Below, in pieces: positions 29,415 through 39,749 of a DNA stretch of 64,000 bases. The stretch is taken from positions 496,001 through 560,000 of the forward strand of contig CDRNVI010000063.1 in assembly GCA_977017575.1 (NCBI GenBank). Reading direction: 5' to 3'. The stretch is from Paramoeba atlantica (lineage: Eukaryota; Discosea). A program made the position numbers and the translations under genes. The notes under the pieces are model-generated. The model made no database searches. It saw nothing but the letters and a program-made list of their open reading frames with translations, and was not told the origin of the DNA. Positions within the stretch are counted from its first letter, which is position 1, and every line of letters begins with the position of its first letter.

Positions 29415-32400
29415 TTATGCCCCTACCAAAGACCCCGCTGGATCCGCCACGGGGATGCGTGACACCATCATCCGGGCCTGCGAACGCATGAGCGTAACAT
29501 TCAGCTCCGTCAAGAGTTCATTTCGCGCTTGGCTCCGTGACAGAAACCACTTGGACGCATTCGCCCGTTGCGTTCCGATATCCCGGAGTAACGCTAGGGC
29601 ACTTTCACTCCAGGACCCAAAGGACTCTACAACCATTTCTGTGAAGAGATGCCCGGCTTCGTCTGCTTCTTGTCGCTGTCGCGCCTTGGTCTCGGCATAG
29701 TGCGCGGCAAAAGACCCTGGGGTCACCCAGCTAGCATTACGGACTGAGTCCAAATACTTTAATTGCTGGGCGTGGGTGACCGCAAAGTCCAATACCATGC
29801 CTTGCGCCAGAGTCCCTTTTGCCAAGGATGCAGTGGGCAGGAAGACATCCGCAGGCCTCGTGAGAGCTCCTCCGGGGCCTCGGTTTCCGAGACTCATCTC
29901 GCGCCGTGGTCCCAATTGGGCCTTGGAACAGAAAGATGTGAATTGTTGTGCCAGGGAGTTGTGGCGGGCGATGATGCCATGCCCATTTTTACAGAGCAAG
30001 GCGTGTTCACCGTTCTTGAGGAGAGGGAGGGCACAGCCTTCGGCGGGACAAGGCCTATCCTCTGGGAAAACATCCACCCCCAACCACCAACGTGATAGCG
30101 TCCGGAACTCCGTGGGGGTGAAAGCCAACCCTCTTTGCTTTGAGGGTGTCACAAAAACCCAGTTTCCGGCCCCTTTACCTGACTGAGAAACCCAGCGTGC
30201 CCTTGTTCGGGCGTCTGCCCTTGCGTAAGCAGCATAGAACTCCTGTTCAGCGATTGCGTGGCTCAGGTGTTTTTGTCGTGGTACGATGGTTTCTGGTTCT
30301 GTGGTGTCGGGTAAAAGGGGGTGGCGGAGGGAATGGGAAAGTTTTCTTTTCGCCGGGCGTGACTGGGCGTCCCGTGCCTCGTTGTGGTAGTCTGGTGAGC
30401 TTGGCTTGAGGATACGTCCAGTATACAGATCGACCAGGACAGTCCCAACTTTTTGATTTATTTCGCGTGCCGAATCAAGAAACCCTTCAGCTTCGGCTGC
30501 ATCCCACTTATCCTTGTCGGAGGCAAAAGCCACAGAAGAAACGTATGCGGCCGAGTGGTGAAGCAACGATGAGCGAAGGCCGAATCCCCCGTAACGTTTG
30601 GGCCGTTGTAGTTGGTCAAGGGCGGGAAGATCAAGAGGAAAAAGTGCGTGTTCCACAGCGCGCATGAGGTGAAAATCCAGCTGACGACAGAGTTCTCCGA
30701 GGCCTTGGGGAGGGGTGGTACGCAGTGCGTATACCATTTGGCAGAATCCGGCGCACTGCCTTATAAGGGCGAGGGCCACTTGCGGGTCTTCTATCAGGGA
30801 AATGGCTTCCAACGTATCGCGGGCTGGCTCGATCGCGTGTGTCCTTAGGAAATTCGCACAGTGTTCTGGAGAGCCCACCGGACTCCCAAGGATATCAAAG
30901 TTTCCGTCATACCTTATTTTGTCGCTAGGAATGTCGGGGAAAAAAGCAGAGGTGTGGGCAGACGCAGGGGGGGTGATGATTTCACATTTTGAGAGGTTCA
31001 GAAAGAGTCCCCACTGAGTTCCCACTTCCGCGAGAACGTCTAGTGCCTTCCGGACTTCCTATGGTTCGCCAATGATCACACCGTCATCGAGATACCATAA
31101 CTGTGTTTGGAGCTTTGTACGCGATGCGATTTCCTCCGTTGCCCCCGACAAAACCAAAGAGAACAGGAGGGGACCTAGGGGATCACCTTGCTGCACGCCC
31201 TCGGCCGAAGGAATTAAATTGTCACCAAATGTTAGACAGCTGTGGTTGGCGTAACACCACTCAACCCATGGGGACAACTCGGGGAAATGCTTTCGCGTGA
31301 GGAAGATAAACACCGGCCTACTGACATTGTTAAAGGCGTTGCGGAGATCCACTTTACAGAAGGTTATATTTTCGTTTTCCATGTTGTTGAGCATCAACCT
31401 ACGACAATTGTGAATGACTCGCTCTGCTCCGGCGGGCGCCGCGACGCCGTACTGTTTGCGGCCGAAGAAGGAACTTGCCTTTTCCTTTAAAGAAAGACAC
31501 GCTGCCTTGCTGACCAAACGTCGTAGCGTTTCCCCCGCAGCAATAGGCCTCACGTCTTCTTCGTCCTTTTCGAGCGCGCAGAGTCGTGCACCTGCAAAGA
31601 AGGGGTGTACTTCATCCGGGCCTCTGCCTGCTAAAAGGTGGTTCACAAAGGACGTGAGCGCCAGGAGTGGATCCATGTACTGGTCAACATGCTCTTGCAG
31701 TGCTGCTTGTAGGTGTTCGGGTCGAAGACCCATGGTTCCGGCGGAGGAGCCGCGGTGAAAACTATTCACGGCCTTTTTTACTTCCGATTCGTCCAGCTGT
31801 AAAAAGTCTTCTTTCAATGGTGGCAAAGCGCAGGAGATAGGATTCCCGTGGGAGCTAGGATGTTTCCTTTGCAACTTTCGCAATGTTTCTTCGTTGTGCG
31901 GCGCGAGGGGAGCTGCCGTCAGGGCTGCCATTCCTCTGGAAAATTCCCCGTCACGGACCAGAAGTTCTGCTCGTACTATAGCCTTTTCCACGTCGTTCTC
32001 GTTGCTCGTGTTCTTCGGGCGTTTTCTCTCGTGATCGGACACAGCTTGAGACCAAAGGGTCGAGTATTGTCCTTCCATCCAAAGCTCCATTCTTTTGAGA
32101 ATGTACGACGAGTAAGTGATATGGGCTTTGCGGCCTCCTCGGAACGGGGCTGGAAGGACGCACTTTGGAAGTAAGGCAAGGAGCGTCCACGCCCTCACTG
32201 AATTTTCGCGCACCGCTGTGGATAGGGCGTAAGTCAATATCTGGGCCCACATGCGTCGGCATCGGTGTGGGACGTCTTTGCAGGTGTTTATCGGTGTCGT
32301 GCATATTTGCTCCAGAGAGGGTAGCTCGGCCGTGCCCTGAACATCGTAGATGGCTTCTCCTAGGCATTCCGAGGGTTGCGAGGGTGGAGGTGATTGCACG

Positions 32401-33170
32401 GCGTGCCCTTTGCATTGGTTCACGTGCGCCGTCTTTTTGTTGAGAGCGTAATGTCGACCGCATGCGGCGCACAGAAAGCGGCCCTCTTTCTCCCACCAAA
32501 CACTGGAAATTGCTCCCCCATGCCTGTAGGCCACGTGGTGGTAATAGTACTGCCACTGCCCTCCGTGGGCTTGCGTCTTCCAGGTACACCCATCTGCAGG
32601 GCACTCTCGTTGCGGCGGATCTTCCTCAGAAATGGGCGGGGTCGCAGGAACCTGGTCACTTGCCAGGGTCGGGGCCTGAGGAGTGGTCACTCGTGATACG
32701 TTTTCCGTAGGTTCGAGAACGTGGGGGCCCCGCGTGGTCTTGTAGTCCGCGGTTTCCGCTTTTCTTGTATTGGCTTTCTCTCGGGCCTTCTGAGGTTTCG
32801 TAGCGCCCCGAAGCTGACCCTTAGAACTCGGAGGTGTGGCGGAAGCTCTTCGACGAGGGAATTTCTTAGCCATGGAATTATTATCAAGCTGTGTGGTATC
32901 AACTTCGAGATTCGATCTGATGAGAACACGTGAGTGGTTCGTTTCTTCGTCGCCTCCATTTTCGCATCCTGTATCAGGCGTTTGTTGTTGAGTTAAGATG
33001 GAGGCGGCATTCGCGCACCAGTCATTAGGGACATTCGCAGGAATCGGAGTTGTATATAGCAGATCATTATACGTGCTTAGATGCTTGATGAGGTGTGCGT
33101 TTCCAGCAAATTGGTCCCAAGATCCAGGTAGATGTATGGATTCCTCTTGTAGGAATGTATCGTCGTCCAT
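29415..33170 (-). pseudogene. A2 ORF: zinc fingers, RT, REL; one stop codon
   Basis: Starts MDDDTFLQEESIHLPGSWDQF. Zinc fingers CPADGCTWKTQAHGG and CAACGRHYALNKKTAHVNQC; RT HRGSSAGTMGLRPEHL, FCKVDLRNAFNN, GVQQGDPLGPLLF, LWYLDDGVIIGEP; then TAG at 31061-31059 where A1 has Glu; reading resumes in the same frame at EVRKALDVLAEVGTQWGLF. Nuclease: CPAEGCALPLLKNGEHALLCKNGHG, TRPADVF, VLDFAVTHAQQ. About 1250 codons including the stop. It differs from A3/A4 near the C terminus (LFTEM and SKWFL against LFTAM and SKGFL). One nonsense change is the only damage seen. Confidence 0.88.
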
Positions 33171-33253
33171 GAGGGGAAGTGTCTCTTCGTGTGGCTGATA
33201 CCAGACATTGAGAGTAACCCGTACCTCGGAAAGAGATGAAATAGAAAATAATT

Positions 33254-33303
33254 CAACAAGGTACAGAAACTGTATCTTTATCGTTAACTGTATCTTTATC
33301 GTT
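33254..33303 (-). other. SL exon copy with partial duplication at A2 5' end
   Basis: On minus: AACGATAAAGATACAGTT followed at once by a second AACGATAAAGATACAG, then TTTCTGTACCTTGTTG and the leader AATTATTTTCTATTTC. The first half of SL is therefore doubled at the outer end. The C2 A tract lies directly outside. Confidence 0.8.
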
Positions 33304-33416
33304 TTTTTTTTTTTTTTTTTTTTTGGCGCTACCCCCCATTGTATGGGGGTAGTTCTAACTAAGCTTACGCGTCTTTGTAAGCTAAATCTTATAATTCTAT
33401 ATATTTAATATTTGAC

Positions 33417-34239
33417 CTACGATAGTGCTTTGCTCATTTGAGAACACAGCACAGTGCCGTTTAACTCCTGGAGGTGCATTATGAAATCTTGCACAACGAT
33501 ATCGCGATCACGCCCGCTAGCATCGGCCAGAGATTTTTCAGAGAGCCAGGCCACTTTTGTTCATTGCTCCTCCGGCGAGTATTGATACGCATGTAAATTT
33601 TTCATGAGGTATTAGATCCGAGTTAACATACGTGTCGACTTTTCGTTTTTCGGCTTCCTGCATTAGCTGATTGCTCCGTTTACCGAGATTCGTCTTGGAT
33701 ATTTCATTTATGATAGTGAGGTCATAGAATATCTCACCGGACGCCCAGTAAATTGCTAAGTCTGGCCCGCTGCGATGGAATGATGCGGTTCCACACTTTT
33801 TCTGATGTTCATGTTTGCGCTGTTCATTCACCGATTCATTACATTTCAGGCATCGATAAGTGGTGAATTGTCTCGGTTCCCGCTCGCATGGGGCTCCGGT
33901 CTGAAGACAGAGGTCGTAAATATGACGAACGAGAGCATGATGTCGCGTTGTCGCATTTGCGCCTGTGCATTTAACGCAACCGAGCAAGTGTGCTAGAAAG
34001 TGTTTTGATTCGAGAATCATTTTGCATCCAGGGCATATGATTTTGTCCGGCATACTCTTGTGCGCAAGACCAAGTCGTGCCATCACCATTAGAGAGAATT
34101 GAGATGATGGAATATATCTCGTTTTTCCTTGCAACCAATCGTGATTACCCTTTTCACTGCACGCCTTTACCAAAGGTGCCAACTCCTCGTTTTTCTTTGT
34201 CAGCTCTTGATACGTCTTCTGATTGAGCGTAGCCTCCGT
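33417..34239 (-). pseudogene. C2 ORF, C-terminal piece: REL endonuclease, frameshifted near the end
   Basis: Reads TLNQKTYQELTKKNEELAPL, then CSEKGNHDWLQ, knuckle CPGCKMILESKHFLAHLLGC-VKC, TRHHALVRHIYDLC, second group CLKCNESVNEQRKHEHQKKC, SGPDLAIYWASGE and FYDLTIINE. Matches C1 residue for residue in layout. After GGAMNKS the frame shifts (about 33540-33555). The expected end (LADASGRDRDIVVQDFIMH ... ending at TAG 33419-33417) lies in another frame. Continuous with the piece at 62051-62876 apart from E1. Confidence 0.8.
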
Positions 34240-34278
34240 TCCTATCCTATCCTATCCTATAAGACCGATTTGCATCGG

Positions 34279-37200
34279 TTAAGAACACATCCGTTTTTGT
34301 CGTCGCTTCGACGTCTTTCTCTCAGGTGAATTCGCCCTTTCATGCTCCTTGTCCGCTGAACCGGGCGTGGTACGTCTTTCATGCAACTTTGTATTTTTGG
34401 CATCACATTCCTCAGGCAAACACTCTTTCTTTTCAGGAGAATCCACTCCAGTCTCTACAGGTGGCGAGGTACCCTTTTTGGAGAGAGGATCACCTCCTGC
34501 AATCTTGAAGTAATCCCGTCTTTTCCCTAATGGCTTAGGTATTTGGCCACAGTGTTTCCGAGGACGATTCATGGTTTGGACGGTTTCTGAGCTAACCCTT
34601 TGAGCTTCTGAGGCACTTGTCGCAGTCTTTCTCCTCTTTATTTCTGAGGCTGGGACTATTTTTCTCGACCCTGCAAGCGCCAAGGTGTCTGCCTTCTCAT
34701 TGTAAATGTTCCCGTTGTGGGATTTCACTTTGCACACGTAACACCTTTTATCCATCGATTGGAGCGTTCGAATTTCCCGATCCAATTTCTCAAGGATACC
34801 CCCATTCGGTAGATTGTTATACCCAATGATTCGCCGTCGTAGACGAGTATGATGGAAGAAATTCCATACATAGAACGAATCGGTGTGTATGACAACTGTT
34901 TGAGCCTCATTAGGTATCCTTTCCAGCGCTTCCCTCAGCGATTCAACCTCAGCTCTCTCAGCTGAGCCAGCATCCAATGCTATGGAATAGTATTTGTCTT
35001 CTGTTCCACTCATTCTCAGAACTATTCCCGCACCGGATCTTTGTTCCTTGGACCCCCGCAACTGCCGAACAGAGCCATCAATATACATATGAACCTCACC
35101 CTCACTCATGGGGAACGGATCCGAGCCTTCCTCCACAAATTGTAGCTCATAAGAGCTTTTGCTTTTGACCGCTTGAGTGTGTTTAGTTTTCCACCTTGGA
35201 GACCTTAATACCTCATACATCGGAAGTGGTTCAAGTTTCTGCCTGAGCTCATCGCATAGCTTTTGCCAGTGTAGCCGATCCTGCGAGTAAACAAGCGCCT
35301 GCTCCAGAGTGACCCCTAGATCATTAAAACTTGCTTCGCTAGGAGAAATATTTCTTGTTTTTTCCGTGCTATTCCATTGAACGAGCTCGCGAAACGTAGA
35401 GGAGTGCCTGAGCATGTGGCCAACGATTTTCGCACGGGCAACACGATGCACGGTCGAAAATCGAGGCGTACCACAATACAAGGACTCTAATGGGTAGCAG
35501 TGTCCGAAATCGTCAAGCTTTGCTGAGTTACAAGCGAATCTCCTCATCATATTTATCTCAACCTCCGTTTTTCGAAGCATTTTGTTAGAAAGAGAAAGAC
35601 AGGCTGCACCAAACGTTAAAATAGGGTAGACCAAGCAGTCAAACAGGCGTATTTTCGTGGCAGCACTCAGAGGAGAAGCCCAAATTCCACTGAGTTTACG
35701 AAATGCTGCCCATGTGAGCCTTAGCCTGTCCTTGATGGGGGATGATGCTGTAGCATCTTGAAGATGACCAAGATGCCGGTAGGAATCCACAAGAGGAATC
35801 TTGCCAAGCGATCCTGCTCGAAGTTCTCGCGTCCCCCCCGGAACTTTCCCAAAGGCCATCCACGCAGTCTTGGTTTTCCCCACGGCAATCCTCAGATTAG
35901 CTGGTTTTGCCTCATTTGCCGTAGCTTCGATCATTTGCGATATTTCATGTTTCGTGGAAGCTAAAAGTGCTATGTCGTCTGCGTAGTCGATGTCCTTTAG
36001 TCTAAATTATTGAATTCCCCTGCTTTTCGTCCCGCTGCTCCTTAGAAGAATCCCGAGCGGCTTGTTATCGAGTGCTTTGTTGAGAATCCTATCGATTACA
36101 AGCGCAAAGAGATAAGGAGCAAGCACGTCCCCTTGAAGAATTCCTGTTTCAATGGGAAAAGAATCCGTATTTCCGTATGGTGTGCGGACTATTCCTTTTA
36201 AATTCGTGTACAAGGACATTACCATCCTACTAAGCGCGGGTCCGACATGAAAGGCATTCAATGCAGCACGGATGGCATGAAACGATACCGAGGGAAATGC
36301 TTTTGCGAAGTCCATGAATGCCACTGCAATGCCTTTCTTGCCCCTGGTCGCACGAACTCTCGCATCATTCAAAATGATTTGCGCCCCTGCCGTGGACCTT
36401 TCTGGCCGAAAACCAAATTGACTGTCGCGAAGGAGCGGCTCGATGGATGGTCTGATTCTTTTCAGGATCATTGCATTCATCAATTTAACCGCACTGTTCA
36501 CGAGACAGATTGGCCGCCAATTCGCTATTTGTGTCAGGTCGCCCTTTTTTGGAATAGGCACCTGAAGGACAATTTTCCAGGACGCAGGCGAAACCCCTGT
36601 TCGATGAACCTCGTTTATAATATGTAATAAGGATTTTCTCAGCTCAGCATGCTCTGTGATCATTCTGAGTGCCTCCGCCGGAATTTGGTCTATTCCAGGT
36701 GCCTTGTTGCGCGCTAGTCTACTGATGCCGTCCTCGAGCTCTTCTGCAGTGAAACTTTCATCGTTGATTGGTACTTTCGGGCTGACTACTTTGTCAAATT
36801 TTATATCTTTATCTCCGCGATCATCGGACCCCATACGAGCAAAGAAATCTTTAACAATGTTAAGAGTTTCCCTTGTCGACGAGGTCTCGATGCAAAGAGT
36901 CTCCCTGTACAAACCGCAAATTCTACGTAGCGTACGCCACGGATTAGAACGGTTTCGCCGCAGACCTGCTTCAATTTCGGCGCATTCCTGCCCAATCTGC
37001 GCCTCAATTTCTTCTCCGTGCTCTTTTAGCACTTCCTTGAAGTGGTCCGGTTTTCGACTCTGAAGAAATAAGTCGCGAAACCCTGAGATGCGCGGTGTTT
37101 CTGTACCCGGTTGTGTGTTTTCTGTCCCTGTAGGCGCGTTGGTCGTTTTTGGGGTTCGGTCCTTTTTTGAGAGTCTTTTCGCTGTATGTACCATATTTTC

Positions 37201-38299
37201 CGATAAGTGTTCCCATGTGATCTCTTCCTCTTTCTTCGCCATTTCCCACACTGCTTGCTGGAAGGATGCCTTCTTCTCTTCATCTCCAAGTCTTGGCCAG
37301 GGTACCTTGCTTTGCCCCCCTGTACCTTTAGAACGCCACTTGATTTTCACATCCGCCATAACGACGCAGTGTACTGTAGGCACTGGCGCCTTGAGTACTT
37401 TGTGCCTCCTAATGCTGGAGGCAAAGCGCTCACTGACCATGATGTGGTCAAGCTGTCTCCGCACCTTGTTGTCCCCACGCCTTTTGCTACCTCCCTTGTT
37501 GCCGACCTCCCCTTTTACGTGCATGCACTCGCAGGCCTTGTCCCCATTTTCCTCTCCTTCCCTTCCCCTCTTCACCATACCGTTGTTATCCGTCCCCTCT
37601 GGCTCTGACCCTTTCCTTCCCATTTCCACCTTTCCTTCTTCCCCCTTCTGCCCCACCTTCTCTGCTCCTACGTTGCGACGGTCCTTTGTCTCCGCCCTCC
37701 TGCCCGGCAGCTCACATGTCCATTTCCTCTTGCTCGGGCAGAGGGTGTGTGCTGACTTACAGCCAATGGAGCACAAGAGGCCTTTCAGCTGAGAGACCGC
37801 TGGGGGATCCATGCTCGGATTCGTCACGAGCGTTATCGGTGCATTGAAATCCCCCATGACCAATAAAGGTCTTCGTTTCCGTTCAGCCTTGACCTCACGA
37901 CACGCCTTGTCCAAGTCACCCAGAAATGCCGCATGAACGGCTTCTGAGGAGTCCCGTATTGGGGCATAGACATTGAACAAAGTGCCGGTCCCCTCCTCCA
38001 GGGGATACTCAGCTCCCATCACCCTGTTGCTCACCATCCAAACCTTCCGAAACGCATGCCGGCTCACTATGGCCATGCCATTATATGAATCGCGTGCGGC
38101 GGCCGACTGCAAATACAGGTGAAACCTCTCCCCTAGGTTTTCAACCTGCCTGTAGAGGATTCCATCCTCATGGCCTTCCTTCGAGAAATTGTATCTGGTC
38201 TCCTGTAGGCACATGACACCAACCCCCCTTACCTGCATGAAAGCAAGCACCTCGTTCAAACGGGTGCATCTTCGAAGAGAGAATTCATCTTCCCCCTCG
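34279..38299 (-). pseudogene. E1 ORF, main part: AP endonuclease, RT, RNase H; one stop codon
   Basis: Continues from the N-terminal piece in frame (LKLEG|EDEFSLRRCTRLNEVL). AP endonuclease: MCLQETRYNF, FNVYAPIRD, VMGDFNAPI, KWTCELPG; then a charged low-complexity insert of about 75 residues (Lys/Glu/Gly-rich, absent from E2 and E3) before QLDHIMVSERF. RT: NKAPGIDQIPAEAL, FMDFAKAFPS, TGILQGDVLAPY, SGTKSRGIQ, then TAA at 36009-36007 (a Lys in E3), then FRLKDIDYADDIALL. RNase H: YIDGSVRQ, AERAEVESL, IHTDSFYVW, VKSHNGNIYNEKADTLA. C terminus basic, no clear zinc finger. The ATG at 38316 comes from E2 leader sequence and is not the real start. Confidence 0.85.
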
Positions 38300-38314
38300 G
38301 GATTCATCTTCCCC

Positions 38315-39745
38315 ATCTTTTTGTTAAGACCATCTTTTTGTTAAGACCATCTTTTTGTTAAGACCATCTTTTTGTTAAGACCATCTTTTTGTTAAGACCA
38401 TCTTTTTGTTAAGACCATCTTTTTGTTAAGACCATCTTTTTGTTAAGACCATCTTTTTGTTAAGACCATCTTTTTGTTAAGACCATCTTTTTGTTAAGAC
38501 CATCTTTTTGTTAAGACCATCTTTTTGTTAAGACCATCTTTTTGTTAAGACCATCTTTTTGTTAAGACCATCTTTTTGTTAAGACCATCTTTTTGTTAAG
38601 ACCATCTTTTTGTTAAGACCATCTTTTTGTTAAGACCATCTTTTTGTTAAGACCATCTTTTTGTTAAGACCATCTTTTTGTTAAGACCATCTTTTTGTTA
38701 AGACCATCTTTTTGTTAAGACCATCTTTTTGTTAAGACCATCTTTTTGTTAAGACCATCTTTTTGTTAAGACCATCTTTTTGTTAAGACCATCTTTTTGT
38801 TAAGACCATCTTTTTGTTAAGACCATCTTTTTGTTAAGACCATCTTTTTGTTAAGACCATCTTTTTGTTAAGACCATCTTTTTGTTAAGACCATCTTTTT
38901 GTTAAGACCATCTTTTTGTTAAGACCATCTTTTTGTTAAGACCATCTTTTTGTTAAGACCATCTTTTTGTTAAGACCATCTTTTTGTTAAGACCATCTTT
39001 TTGTTAAGACCATCTTTTTGTTAAGACCATCTTTTTGTTAAGACCATCTTTTTGTTAAGACCATCTTTTTGTTAAGACCATCTTTTTGTTAAGACCATCT
39101 TTTTGTTAAGACCATCTTTTTGTTAAGACCATCTTTTTGTTAAGACCATCTTTTTGTTAAGACCATCTTTTTGTTAAGACCATCTTTTTGTTAAGACCAT
39201 CTTTTTGTTAAGACCATCTTTTTGTTAAGACCATCTTTTTGTTAAGACCATCTTTTTGTTAAGACCATCTTTTTGTTAAGACCATCTTTTTGTTAAGACC
39301 ATCTTTTTGTTAAGACCATCTTTTTGTTAAGACCATCTTTTTGTTAAGACCATCTTTTTGTTAAGACCATCTTTTTGTTAAGACCATCTTTTTGTTAAGA
39401 CCATCTTTTTGTTAAGACCATCTTTTTGTTAAGACCATCTTTTTGTTAAGACCATCTTTTTGTTAAGACCATCTTTTTGTTAAGACCATCTTTTTGTTAA
39501 GACCATCTTTTTGTTAAGACCATCTTTTTGTTAAGACCATCTTTTTGTTAAGACCATCTTTTTGTTAAGACCATCTTTTTGTTAAGACCATCTTTTTGTT
39601 AAGACCATCTTTTTGTTAAGACCATCTTTTTGTTAAGACCATCTTTTTGTTAAGACCATCTTTTGTTAAGACCATCTTTTTGTTAAGACCATCTTTTTGT
39701 TAAGACCATCTTTTTGTTAAGACCATCTTTTTGTTAAGATTTTAA
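38315..39745 (+). repeat. 17-bp minisatellite, about 83 copies, 5' region of E2
   Basis: Unit ATCTTTTTGTTAAGACC, nearly invariant across 1.4 kb, with one 16-bp copy at about 39656-39671. The last copy passes into TTTTGTTAAGATTTTAAC and the E2 ATG. The core TTTTGTTAAGACC is shared with the E3 array. Near-perfect uniformity suggests recent expansion. Confidence 0.95.
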
Positions 39746-39749
39746 CAAA

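Larger units (their letters stand above)
28815..33303 (-). mobile_element. A2: family A REL LINE with one in-frame stop
   Basis: SL region 33303-33254, ATG 33170, coding to 29415, 3' UTR with the structured block, and a tail with several A tracts ending at T28815-28836, against the B1 SL. Its upstream side touches the C2 poly(A) (T33304-33324). It shares its 3' UTR and tail details with A3. Confidence 0.9.

Noticed and set aside
31059-31061. TAG (here) and TAA (36007) read as sense in an altered genetic code
   Set aside because: Intact elements A1, D1, D2, E2 and E3 use normal stops and show no internal ones; single nonsense mutations are simpler.
37088-37792. Plus-strand ORF of 234 codons
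   Set aside because: It lies opposite the charged insert of the E1 endonuclease; Ser/Pro richness follows from Lys/Glu codons on the other strand.
38315-39745. CRISPR-like array
   Set aside because: Units are directly adjacent with no spacers and the setting is eukaryotic retroelements; it is a minisatellite.
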